In this document: positions 37,238-45,229 of the stretch, piece by piece
Layout of the letters: each line of letters opens with the position of its first letter
How positions within the stretch are numbered: the stretch's first letter is position 1
NCBI GenBank assembly: GCA_963821235.1
Contig: CAWGCS010000002.1
Span: forward strand, 316,223-380,222
Direction of reading: 5' to 3'
Length of the DNA stretch: 64,000 nucleotides
From: CTSoil-043 sp963821235
GTDB taxonomy: Bacteria; Chloroflexota; Limnocylindria; Limnocylindrales; CSP1-4
Notes under the pieces: model-generated
Told to the model about the DNA's origin: nothing
What the model saw: the letters and a program-made list of their open reading frames with translations, nothing else
Database searches by the model: none
Made by a program: the position numbers and the translations under genes

Positions 37238-38289
37238 GCGAGGCCGTGCGGGCCGCCCTGGCGGCCGTCATCGACGGGGGCACGCTCTCCCGCGCCGAGG
37301 CCCGGGCCGCCATGGGCGCGGTCATGGACGGCGAGGCGACCCAGGCCCAGCTGGCCGCGCTCCTCGTCGCCCTGCGGATGCGCGGCGAGACGGTCGACGA
37401 GCTGACCGGGTTCGCGGAGGCGATGCGGGCGCGGGTCCTGCGGGTCGAGGCGCCGGCCGGGACGATCGACACCTGCGGCACCGGCGGCGACCACTCCGGC
37501 ACGTTCAACATCTCGACCGCCGCGGCAGTCGTCGCCGCCGCTGCGGGCGTGCCGGTCGCCAAGCACGGCAACCGGGCGATCACCTCCAGCTCCGGCTCGG
37601 CCGACGTCCTGGAAGCGCTGGGTGTGCGGACCGACCACGACGCTGCATCGGCCGCGGCCGCCCTGCGCGGGATCGGCTTCGCCTTCCTCTTCGCGCCGGG
37701 CTTCCACCCGGCCATGCGCCATGCCGGCCCGACCCGCCGCGAGATCGGGGTCCGGACCGCCTTCAACCTGCTGGGCCCGATCACGAACCCGGCCGGCACG
37801 CGCCGCCAGGTCGTCGGGGTGGGGGACCCGGCGGCCGCGCCGCGCCTCGCGGAGGTGCTGCGGGCGCTGGGGACCGAGCGCTCCCTCGTCGTCAACGGGG
37901 CCGGCCTCGACGAGCTGCCGCTCGACGGCAGCGGGGTCGTCCACGACGTGAGCCCCGCCGGCGTGGAGCGACGGACGGTCGACCCGGTCGCCCTCGGCCT
38001 GGTGCGGGCCGGGACCGCAGAGCTCGCCGGCGGGACGCCGGCGGAGAGCGCCGCGCTCGTCGAGGACGTCCTCGCCGGCGCCGACCGCGGCCCCTGCCGC
38101 GACGTCGTCCTGCTCAACGCGGCGGCCGCGTTCGTGGCCGCCGGGCGTGCCGCGGGCCTGGCCGAGGGCGTCGCCCTCGCCGCCGCGACGATCGACGACG
38201 GGGCGGCCTCGGCGCTCCTCGCCCGCTTGCGGGAGGAGAAGGCCGCCGCGGACGTCGCCCGCGCCGCCGCCCCGGAGGTGCCCGCATGA
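37234..38289 (+). CDS. trpD: Anthranilate phosphoribosyltransferase
   Basis: Joins anthranilate to PRPP. The 351-residue product shows the PRPP-binding TCGTGGDHSGTFNISTA near residue 83, KHGNRAITSSSGSADVLEALG near 109, and HPAMRHAGPTRREIGVRTAFNLLGPITNPAG around 160-188, all typical of TrpD. Length and fold are normal. ATG overlaps the trpG stop, and the TGA overlaps the ATG of the fused gene that follows, so translation through the operon is coupled. Confidence 0.98.
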   Translation: MSEAVRAALAAVIDGGTLSRAEARAAMGAVMDGEATQAQLAALLVALRMRGETVDELTGFAEAMRARVLRVEAPAGTIDTCGTGGDHSGTFNISTAAAVVAAAAGVPVAKHGNRAITSSSGSADVLEALGVRTDHDAASAAAALRGIGFAFLFAPGFHPAMRHAGPTRREIGVRTAFNLLGPITNPAGTRRQVVGVGDPAAAPRLAEVLRALGTERSLVVNGAGLDELPLDGSGVVHDVSPAGVERRTVDPVALGLVRAGTAELAGGTPAESAALVEDVLAGADRGPCRDVVLLNAAAAFVAAGRAAGLAEGVALAAATIDDGAASALLARLREEKAAADVARAAAPEVPA

Positions 38290-41204
38290 CCCCTGCCGCC
38301 GCGCCGGCGTCCGCGCAGGCCGCCACGCGCCCGGCCGCGTACCCGCGATCGCGCGGCCGCGCCGGCGTCCTCGAGGAGATCGCCGCCCGCCGCGCCGCCG
38401 ACGTCGCGGCGGAGCTCGGTGAGGCGACCTATCGAGAGCTCGCGCGGGCCGCCGCCGGGGCGCCGCCCCCGCGCGATGCGGCCATCCGGCTCGCCCGCCC
38501 GGGCCTCCATCTCGTCGCCGAGGTGAAGCGCTCGTCGCCGTCCGCGGGCGCGATCGACGCGATCGCCGACCCCGTCGCCCGGGCCCGCGCGTACGAGGCG
38601 GGAGGCGCGGCCGTGATCTCCGTCCTCTGCGAGCCGCATTGGTTCGGCGGCTCCGTGGAGGACCTGCGGGTGGTCCGGGCCGCGATCGCCGCGCCCGTCC
38701 TGGCCAAGGAGTTCGTCGTCGACCCGCGCCAGCTCCCCATCCTGCGGGCCGCCGGCGCCGACCTCGTCCTCCTCCTGGCCGCGCTCCACCCGGCCCGTCG
38801 CCTGGCGGACCTCGCCTCCCGGGCTCGCGACCTCGGGCTGGGGCCGCTGGTCGAGGTCCACGCCGAGCGCGAGCTCGACGCGGCGCTCGCGACGGGCGCC
38901 CGGCTCATCGGCGTCAACTCGCGCAACCTGCGGACGCTCGAGGTGGACCCCGACTACCCGCTGCGGATCCGGGCACGGATCCCCGACGATCGTCTCGCGA
39001 TCGCCGAGTCCGGCGCCCGCGATCCCGCGACGGTCGCCCGCTGGCGGGCCGCCGGCTACGACGCCGCGCTGGTGGGGGAGGCGCTCGTGCGGGCCGCGGA
39101 CCCGCGCGCCGCCGCGGCCGCGTTCGTCGCCGCGGGCGCGGTGCCCGACGACGTCGGCGCCGTCCACCGCATCCCGCTGGTGAAGATCTGCGGGATCGTC
39201 GACGAGGCGGGCCTCGACGCCGCGCTTGCCGCCGGGGCCGATGCGATCGGCCTCAACTTCGTGGCCGGCACCGCCCGTGCCCTCACCCTCGGGGAGGGCG
39301 CCGCGCTCGCCCGCCGCGCCCGGGCCGCCGGCGGCCTGCGGACCCCGACCATCGTGGCCGTGACCTCGGGCGCAACCGCGGAGCTCCTGGCCGGCATCGC
39401 CGTGTCGGTCGACCCGGACGTCATCCAGCACCATGGCCACCCGACGCCGGACCAGGTCGCCGCGTCCCTGCGACCGGCCTGGGCGGTCCTGGCCCTTCCG
39501 GCGGTCGCGCCCGCGACGGCCGCCGCCCGCGAAGCCCTGGTGGCGGATGCGGTCCAGCGGGCCGGGGCGCTCCTGGCGGCCGGCGCCGGGCGGATCGTGC
39601 TCGACACCGCCGGCGGCCCCCACCCGGGCGGGACCGGCACCCGCGCCGACCCGTCGCTCGCGGCCGCCGTCGCCCGCGAGGTCCCGGTGATCCTCGCCGG
39701 CGGGCTGTCGCCGGCCTCGGTGGCGCCGGCGCTGCTTGCCATCCCGGCGGTCGGCGTCGACGTTGCCTCCGGGGTGGAGGCTCCGCGCATCCCCGGCCAG
39801 CGGCCACGAAAGGACCCCCTCGCCGTCGCCCTCTTCGCCAAGCGTGCCCGCGCCGCCCGCCTCGATCGCCCCAACGTCCCCTCCGGCCCGGCGCCGGTCC
39901 ATCCCGGCCTCGTCGAGGCCGACGCCCGCGGCCACTGGGGCGCGGAGCGCGACTTCGGTGGCCGCTTCGTGCCGGAGACACTCGTGGGGGCGCTGGAGCA
40001 GCTCGAGGCGGCCTATGCCGCCCTCCGCCACGACCCGGTCTTCTGGGCCGAGCTGCGCGAGCTGCTGGCCCGCTTCGCCGGCCGCCCCACGGCCCTCTAC
40101 CGCGCCGATCGCCTGGCGGCTGCCGTCCTGGCGGAAGCCGCCAGGCTCCTGCCGCCCGCCGGTCGCGGCGCCGCCCCGCCGCTCCCGACCCGCCTCCGCC
40201 TCCACCTCAAGCGGGAGGATCTCGCCCATACCGGCGCCCACAAGATCAACAACGCCCTCGGCCAGGCGCTCCTGACGCGGCGCCTGGGCAAGACGCGGGT
40301 GATCGCCGAGACGGGCGCCGGCCAGCATGGCGTTGCCACCGCCACCGCCTGTGCCCTGCTGGGCCTCCCCTGCGTCGTCTTCATGGGCGAGGAGGACATC
40401 CGCCGCCAGGCCCCGAACGTCCTGCGGATGCGCGCCCTGGGGGCGGAGGTCCGCTCCGTGACCTCCGGCACGGGCACCCTGAAGGACGCCGTCAACGAGG
40501 CGATGCGCGACTGGGTCACCAACGTGGCGACCACCCATTACGTCCTCGGCAGCGCGATGGGCCCCCACCCATACCCCACGATCGTGCGCGACCTCCAGCG
40601 CCGGATCGGCGACGAGGCGGCGGCCCAGCTCCTGGCGGTGGAGGGGCGCCTGCCCGACCTGGCCCTCGCCTGCGTCGGCGGCGGGTCGAACGCGATCGGC
40701 CTTCTCGCCCGCTTCATCGGCGAGCCCGGGATCCGCCTCGCCGTGGCGGAGGCGGCCGGCGACGGGATCGACACCGGGCGGCACGCGGCGGCGATCCTCG
40801 GCGGCTCGCCGGGGATCCTCCACGGGTCCCGCTCGCTCATGCTCCAGGACCGCGACGGGCAGGTCGTGGAAGCCGTCAGCGCCTCGGCCGGCCTCGACTA
40901 CCCGGGAGTGGGACCGCAGCTGGCCGCCCTCGCTGAGGCCCGCCGGCTCTCGGTGGCCAGCGCGACGGACCGCGAGGCCGTGGCGGCGATGAAGACCGTG
41001 ACCCTCACCGAGGGGATCCTCCCGGCCCTCGAGACGGCCCATGCGATCGCGGCGCTGCCGAAGCTCCTGGCCGGGCGCGAGGGGTCGGCCACCGCCTGGC
41101 CGGAGGAGACGCTCGTCCTCGTCGGCTTCTCGGGGCGCGGCGACAAGGACCTCGCCGCCCTGGAGCGCTTCGCCGACGTGGAGCCATGGGAGGGCATCCG
41201 ATGA
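38286..41204 (+). CDS. trpCFB: Three-domain TrpC-TrpF-TrpB fusion
   Basis: One uninterrupted 972-codon frame encodes three tryptophan enzymes. Residues about 25-290 are indole-3-glycerol-phosphate synthase (LVAEVKRSSPSAGAI near 76, VLAKEFVVD, IGVNSRNLRTLEVD, AESGA). Residues about 297-530 are phosphoribosylanthranilate isomerase (KICGI with Cys302, IGLNFVAGTAR, LDTAGG with Asp440, ILAGGLSP). Residues about 545-972 are tryptophan synthase beta (HWGAERDFGGRFVPE near 550, PLP Lys653 in HTGAHKINNALGQALL, ETGAGQHGVATATACA, GGGSNAIG). All active sites look intact. The product order C-F-B follows consecutive steps apart from TrpA, whose gene starts within the stop. Confidence 0.95.
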   Translation: MTPAAAPASAQAATRPAAYPRSRGRAGVLEEIAARRAADVAAELGEATYRELARAAAGAPPPRDAAIRLARPGLHLVAEVKRSSPSAGAIDAIADPVARARAYEAGGAAVISVLCEPHWFGGSVEDLRVVRAAIAAPVLAKEFVVDPRQLPILRAAGADLVLLLAALHPARRLADLASRARDLGLGPLVEVHAERELDAALATGARLIGVNSRNLRTLEVDPDYPLRIRARIPDDRLAIAESGARDPATVARWRAAGYDAALVGEALVRAADPRAAAAAFVAAGAVPDDVGAVHRIPLVKICGIVDEAGLDAALAAGADAIGLNFVAGTARALTLGEGAALARRARAAGGLRTPTIVAVTSGATAELLAGIAVSVDPDVIQHHGHPTPDQVAASLRPAWAVLALPAVAPATAAAREALVADAVQRAGALLAAGAGRIVLDTAGGPHPGGTGTRADPSLAAAVAREVPVILAGGLSPASVAPALLAIPAVGVDVASGVEAPRIPGQRPRKDPLAVALFAKRARAARLDRPNVPSGPAPVHPGLVEADARGHWGAERDFGGRFVPETLVGALEQLEAAYAALRHDPVFWAELRELLARFAGRPTALYRADRLAAAVLAEAARLLPPAGRGAAPPLPTRLRLHLKREDLAHTGAHKINNALGQALLTRRLGKTRVIAETGAGQHGVATATACALLGLPCVVFMGEEDIRRQAPNVLRMRALGAEVRSVTSGTGTLKDAVNEAMRDWVTNVATTHYVLGSAMGPHPYPTIVRDLQRRIGDEAAAQLLAVEGRLPDLALACVGGGSNAIGLLARFIGEPGIRLAVAEAAGDGIDTGRHAAAILGGSPGILHGSRSLMLQDRDGQVVEAVSASAGLDYPGVGPQLAALAEARRLSVASATDREAVAAMKTVTLTEGILPALETAHAIAALPKLLAGREGSATAWPEETLVLVGFSGRGDKDLAALERFADVEPWEGIR

Positions 41205-42049
41205 ACGCGCCCGCCGCTCCCACGATCGCCACCGACGCCACCGCCGGCGCCCGGCGCATCGCCGGCGCGTTCGCCCGGTCACGCGGGGAGGGCCGGGTGG
41301 CCCTCATCCCGTACGTCGTGGCCGGCTACCCCGACGCCGAGACCTCGCTCTCGATCGCCCTCGCGGCGATCGACGCCGGCGCCGACCTCCTCGAGGTCGG
41401 GCTCCCGTACTCGGACCCGCTGGCGGACGGGACCACCCTCCAGCGAGCCTCGGCTGGCGCCCTCGCCGCGGGGGCCACCTTCGACGGGTCCCTCGACCTC
41501 GTCCGCCGCATCGCCCGCGCCCGCCCCGACGTCCCGCTCGTCACGATGGGCTACGCGAACCAGCTCATCGGCGGCGGTGACGGCCGAGCCCGGGCAGGCG
41601 CCCTGGCCGCCGCCGGTGTCGCCGGCACGATCGTCGCGGACCTGACGCCCGACGAGGGGGCGCCGTTCGAGGTCGCGGCCGCCGACGAGGGCATCGCGGT
41701 CGTCTACCTCGTCGCCCCGACGACGGCGCCCGCCCGCCGCGCCGCGATCGCCGCTCGATCCGGCGGCTTCCTCTACTGCGTCTCGCTGGTCGGCATCACC
41801 GGCGCCCGGACGAGCCTCCCGCCGGAGGTCGGCCGCTACGTCCGCGAGGTGAAGGCCGTCAGCCCGGTCCCGGTCGCGGTCGGCTTCGGCGTCAGCCGGC
41901 CGGCCCACGTCCGCGCCCTCGTCCGCGCCGGAGCCGATGGCGTGATCGTTGCCTCGGCGCTCGTCGACGCCCTGGGCCCGGACGGGCGGGACGTGGCTGC
42001 GCTCGGCCGCCTCGTGGCGCTGCTACGGGGAGCGACGACCCGGCGCTGA
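41201..42049 (+). CDS. trpA: Tryptophan synthase alpha subunit
   Basis: Cleaves indole-3-glycerol phosphate to indole, which passes to the beta domain. The 282-residue TIM barrel has LIPYVVAGYPD, the catalytic Glu in DLLEVGLPYSDPLADG and the catalytic Asp in the same block, IVADLTPDEG, YLVAPTT, and the phosphate loop GFGVSRPAHV. The ATG overlaps the stop of the TrpCFB gene by 4 bases. Its partner beta subunit here is a fusion domain, so the alpha-beta complex must form on a 972-residue chain. Confidence 0.97.
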   Translation: MNAPAAPTIATDATAGARRIAGAFARSRGEGRVALIPYVVAGYPDAETSLSIALAAIDAGADLLEVGLPYSDPLADGTTLQRASAGALAAGATFDGSLDLVRRIARARPDVPLVTMGYANQLIGGGDGRARAGALAAAGVAGTIVADLTPDEGAPFEVAAADEGIAVVYLVAPTTAPARRAAIAARSGGFLYCVSLVGITGARTSLPPEVGRYVREVKAVSPVPVAVGFGVSRPAHVRALVRAGADGVIVASALVDALGPDGRDVAALGRLVALLRGATTRR

Positions 42050-42103
42050 CGGCCTGCAGAGGCACGCGCACGGCATCGCGCCGGCGGTCGCCTGGGCGCA
42101 TCT

Positions 42104-42160
42104 GTGCCTACCCGAATCCGATGTGCCTACCCGAATCCGATGTGCCTACCCGAATCCGAA
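42104..42160 (+). repeat. Three tandem 19-bp repeats upstream of the ECF sigma gene
   Basis: The unit GTGCCTACCCGAATCCGAT occurs at 42104-42122, 42123-42141 and 42142-42160 (last base A). The third copy overlaps the expected -35 of a promoter whose -10, TACCCT, is at 42175-42180. The copies are identical and in phase at 19 bp, close to two helical turns. Confidence 0.9.
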
Positions 42161-42180
42161 GATTGAACGCGCGCTACCCT
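42152..42180 (+). promoter_or_regulatory. Candidate promoter of the sigma/sensor operon
   Basis: A TACCCT -10 (42175-42180) lies 17 bases after GAATCC (42152-42157) inside the third repeat. The -35 is not a vegetative match, so recognition by the encoded ECF factor itself is possible. Confidence 0.4.
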
Positions 42181-42213
42181 CCGGGAGTCAGTAGATGCGG
42201 AAGGCGTCCCTCG

Positions 42214-42792
42214 ATGGACGCCAGGGAGGACGATCCGCTGGATCGCGATCTCGTCGAGCAGGCCCAGCACGGTGACCGGCAGGCATTCGCCATCCTGGCC
42301 CGGACGCACGGCGACCGGCTCATGGCGATCGCCCAGCGGATCCTCCGGGACGTCGGACGGGCCGAGGACGCTGTACAGCAGACGCTGGTGATCGCCTGGC
42401 GGGAGCTTCCCAGCCTCCGCGATCCGGACCGCTTCGGCGCCTGGCTGCAACGCCTCCTCGTCAACGCCAGCTACACCGAGGCCCGGCGCGCGCGGACATG
42501 GAGCGCGAACGTCCGCGTCCTCCCGATCGACGGGCCGGCCGGATCAGACCAGGTGGTATCGGTCGAGAACCGCGACCGCCTCGAACGCGGCTTCCGGCGC
42601 CTCCCGCCCGACCAGCGGGCGATCCTTGTCTTCACCCACTACCTGGGCCTGACCCCGACTGAGATCGCCGAACGACTTGAGATCCCCGTGGGGACCGCCC
42701 GTTCCCGACTCCACTACGCGCACCGGGCGATGCGTGCGGCCATCGAGGCCGACGAGCGCCCCGTCGCGGTGGCCGGAGGGCGACCTCGATGA
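42214..42792 (+). CDS. ECF RNA polymerase sigma factor
   Basis: Alternative sigma factor of 192 residues. Region 2 spans about 13-80 (LVEQAQHGDRQAFAILARTHGDRLMAIAQRILRD, then AEDAVQQTLVIAWRELPSLRDPDRFGAWL) and region 4 about 118-175 (RLERGFRRLPPDQRAILVFTHYLGLTPTEIAERLEIPVGTARSRLHYA). ATG at 42214 is chosen because GGAAGG stands 9 bases ahead and the frame further upstream runs through the 19-bp repeats. The stop overlaps the ATG of the membrane sensor gene, the usual layout for a sigma/anti-sigma pair. Confidence 0.93.
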   Translation: MDAREDDPLDRDLVEQAQHGDRQAFAILARTHGDRLMAIAQRILRDVGRAEDAVQQTLVIAWRELPSLRDPDRFGAWLQRLLVNASYTEARRARTWSANVRVLPIDGPAGSDQVVSVENRDRLERGFRRLPPDQRAILVFTHYLGLTPTEIAERLEIPVGTARSRLHYAHRAMRAAIEADERPVAVAGGRPR

Positions 42793-43868
42793 CCGACCAG
42801 CGTGAGCTCGACCGCGTCCTCGTCGCCTTCTTCGTCGAGGGCACGGGCGAGCTGGCCGACCGCGTGATCGACGCGGCCCTCGATCAGATCGACCACACGC
42901 GCCAGCGGCGCGCGGTGCGTATGCCGTGGAGGATCTCGACGATGAACTCGACGATGAAACTGCTCACGCGGGTCGCCGCGGTCGCCGCCATCGGCGTGCT
43001 CGCGGTCGGCGGTGCACTCTACCTGACCAGACCCGGCCAGCCGGCGATCGGCGGCTCGGGCGGCGGCGCGTCGCCGACTGCGGCCCCCGGCGCGTCGTCG
43101 TCGGCGGGGCTCGTCGTTCCCGACCGGGTCAACGCGGCCGGGAAGCTCGTGTGGTGCGCCAGCGTGGACTACCCGCCGTTCGAGTCCTACGCCGCGGACG
43201 GCACGACCGCCGAGGGCCTGGACGTCGACATCGCCGCCGAGATCGCCCGTCGCTGGGGCGTGACCAGCGAAGTCCGGGCAACGTCCTGGGACCTGCTCCT
43301 CTCCAACTTGGGCGCCGGGAAGTGCGACCTCGTCATCTCTGGCATGACCAGCACCGTCGGGGGCCGGACCGAGCAGGCCGACTTCGTCAACTACCTGCGG
43401 GTGTGGACGGCGTTCCTCGTGGCCCCGGGCAATCCCAAGGGGATCAACACCCTCGAGGACCTGGCGGGGAAGTCGGTCGCCGTGGCGCCCGGCACCCTCA
43501 CGACGGAGCCCGACCTCAAGGCCGCCAGCGACCAGCTGGTCGCGGCCGGCAAGCCGGCGATCACGATCTCCGTCGCCACCCGGTCGGACGACCTGTGGGT
43601 CGACCAGCTTGCCGTCGGGCGGGTCGACGCGCTGGCGGGTGACTCGGTCGACGTCGCCTACCATCTCGCCAGGCCGCCGTACGCCGGCACGTCGGAGGTA
43701 GGTGGCCCCGCGATCAACCCGCAGCCGATCGGGATCGCGATCCGCAAGGACGACACGGGCATGAAGGCGGCGGTCGCCGCGGCCATGGAGGCCATGTACG
43801 CCGACGGCACGATGAAGGCCATCGTGGAGAAGTGGGGCGTGACTGACGCCGTGGAGCTGCTCAAGTAG
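42789..43868 (+). CDS. Membrane anti-sigma-like protein with extracytoplasmic solute-binding (SBP_bac_3) domain
   Basis: A 359-residue single-span protein. Residues 1-50 are a short cytoplasmic head (DRVLVAFFVEGTGELADRVIDAAL then DHTRQRRAVRMPWR), the kind of head seen in membrane partners of ECF factors. One span follows at about 60-80, then a Gly/Ser/Pro linker, then residues about 115-355 form a complete family-3 amino-acid-binding fold: VWCASVDYPPFESYA, GLDVDIAAEIARRWG, WDLLLSNLGAGKCDLVISGMTSTVGGRTEQADF, LAGKSVAVAPGT. There is no lipobox Cys and no permease or ATPase beside it, so it looks like a ligand sensor controlling the sigma factor. That role is inferred. Confidence 0.85.
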   Translation: MTDQRELDRVLVAFFVEGTGELADRVIDAALDQIDHTRQRRAVRMPWRISTMNSTMKLLTRVAAVAAIGVLAVGGALYLTRPGQPAIGGSGGGASPTAAPGASSSAGLVVPDRVNAAGKLVWCASVDYPPFESYAADGTTAEGLDVDIAAEIARRWGVTSEVRATSWDLLLSNLGAGKCDLVISGMTSTVGGRTEQADFVNYLRVWTAFLVAPGNPKGINTLEDLAGKSVAVAPGTLTTEPDLKAASDQLVAAGKPAITISVATRSDDLWVDQLAVGRVDALAGDSVDVAYHLARPPYAGTSEVGGPAINPQPIGIAIRKDDTGMKAAVAAAMEAMYADGTMKAIVEKWGVTDAVELLK

Positions 43869-43886
43869 GGGAGCTGCTCAAGTAGG
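43853..43886. repeat. 17-bp tandem duplication across the stop codons
   Basis: GGAGCTGCTCAAGTAGG is repeated exactly (43853-43869 and 43870-43886). Copy one contains the sensor gene's last codons and TAG; copy two supplies the stop of the convergent gluQ gene on the other strand. Confidence 0.9.
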
Positions 43887-44840
43887 CGCAACCCACGCCG
43901 ATCCGGTGAACAGCTCCCCGAGGCGGTCCGCCGGCACCGGTCTCGCCTGATCCTGCAAGCCGATCGCCGCGGCCGCGAGACCGAGCAGGTCGGCCGGCGC
44001 CGCTCCTCCGTCGAGGAGGTCGCGGATGGCGGTGTCACGGTCGGCCTTCGAGAGCTTCGCACCCGACGGCTTGCGCAGGAGAGGGTGGTGCAGGAAGGCG
44101 GGCGGGGTCGGCCGTCCCAGCAGCCGGCCCAGGCGGAGCTGGCGCGGTGTCGCGTCGAGCAGGTCGCGCCCGCGGACCACGAGGTCCACGCCGTGCCGGA
44201 GGTCGTCGACGACGACGCAGAGCGGGTAGCTCCAGTTGCCCTGCCGGTCCTGGAGGGTCAGGTCCCCGTCGGCCGAGGGGTCGCCGAGCTGTGGGCCCAG
44301 CAGGACGTCGTCGAAGGTCTCGGTCCCGCCGCCGAGCCAGGCGCGAACGGCGGCGCCGGGCGCGTCCTCGGGGAGCCCACGATCGCGACAGTCGCCTGGA
44401 CACCCCGGACCGCGCCAGGCGAGCAGCGCCGCGCGCGAGCAGGTGCAGGCGTAGACGCGTCCCTGCCGTCGGAGGGCCTCAGCCGCCGCCCGGTACGGTG
44501 CCGGGTCGTCCGACTGGCGACAGGGCGATGGCCCGGCCCGCAGCTCCGCCGCGGACGGCGCATCCGGCACCAGCCCCATCTGCTCGAGGTCCTCGAGGAG
44601 GGCTGCCTCGAACGCCCTGCGGCTGCGCTGGCGATCGTGATCCTCGATCCGCAGGACGACGCGGCCGCCGGTCGCCCGGGCGATGCCCCAGACGTACACG
44701 GCGTTGACGAGGTGGCCGAGGTGGAGGAGGCCCGTCGGGGCCGGGGCGAATCGCGTCGTGGGTCGCGCCGGCAGTCGCCCCGGGTCGGGCCGCGCGGGGC
44801 CGGGGTCGCGCGGCCCGAGCGCGACCGCCGCCGCGCTCAC
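43878..44840 (-). CDS. gluQ: Glutamyl-Q tRNA(Asp) synthetase
   Basis: GluRS-like enzyme lacking the anticodon-binding domain; attaches glutamate to queuosine in tRNA-Asp. The 320-residue product has the HIGH motif in APAPTGLLHLGHLVNA, RIEDHDRQR, a zinc site CTCSR...CPGDCRDRG, and the KMSKS equivalent KLSKADRDTAIRD. Length around 300 residues fits GluQ, not GluRS. GTG start overlaps the chorismate mutase stop by 4 bases, making it the last gene of the shikimate operon. The stop lies in the duplicated 17-mer. Confidence 0.93.
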   Translation of the reverse strand: MSAAAVALGPRDPGPARPDPGRLPARPTTRFAPAPTGLLHLGHLVNAVYVWGIARATGGRVVLRIEDHDRQRSRRAFEAALLEDLEQMGLVPDAPSAAELRAGPSPCRQSDDPAPYRAAAEALRRQGRVYACTCSRAALLAWRGPGCPGDCRDRGLPEDAPGAAVRAWLGGGTETFDDVLLGPQLGDPSADGDLTLQDRQGNWSYPLCVVVDDLRHGVDLVVRGRDLLDATPRQLRLGRLLGRPTPPAFLHHPLLRKPSGAKLSKADRDTAIRDLLDGGAAPADLLGLAAAAIGLQDQARPVPADRLGELFTGSAWVAPT

Positions 44841-45229
44841 TCGTCCAGCGGACGGGCCGGCAGGCCGTCGCCGATCGCGCCCACGCCGGCCGCCCGTCGC
44901 TTCTGGGCGTGCTGGACGCGCCGGGTCGCGGCGATCAGCTTGCGGTAGAGGGCCACCAGCTCGGGCTCCGGGAAGAGGCCGGCCGAGGTGCTGGTCACCC
45001 GCTCCAGGACCTCCGCTTCGCGCCTGGCATCGCGGACCGTGCGCCGGCCCGTCGCCTGCTTGAGGCGTCCGATCTCGAGCGCGATCTGGGCCCGCTCGTT
45101 GAGGAGGGCGACGATCTGGTGGTCGATGGCGTCGATCCGGTGCCGCAGCGGGGCCAGCGCGGCGCCGGTGCGGTCGGGCATGGCCGTCGAGTCGGCGACG
45201 ACGATGTCGGGCTCGTCCCGCTCAGGCAT
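44837..45229 (-). CDS. Chorismate mutase, AroQ class
   Basis: Rearranges chorismate to prephenate, the branch toward Phe and Tyr. The 130-residue all-helical product has the AroQ pattern: LRHRIDAIDHQIVALLNERAQIALEIGRLK (residues about 28-57), RDARREAEVLERV, then the third helix LVALYRKLIAATRRVQHAQ. No prephenate dehydratase or dehydrogenase domain is fused. It overlaps aroQ by 8 bases upstream and gluQ by 4 bases downstream. Confidence 0.93.
   Translation of the reverse strand: MPERDEPDIVVADSTAMPDRTGAALAPLRHRIDAIDHQIVALLNERAQIALEIGRLKQATGRRTVRDARREAEVLERVTSTSAGLFPEPELVALYRKLIAATRRVQHAQKRRAAGVGAIGDGLPARPLDE

Noticed and set aside
37023..41282. A ~1400-codon open frame on the minus strand opposite the trp genes
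   Set aside because: It lies exactly antisense to trpD, trpCFB and trpA, has Arg/Gly/Asp-rich low-complexity translation and no domain. Long antisense frames are expected at this GC content.
42104..42160. Three short repeats as a small CRISPR array
   Set aside because: Copies abut with no spacers and are 19 bp long; no cas genes are present.
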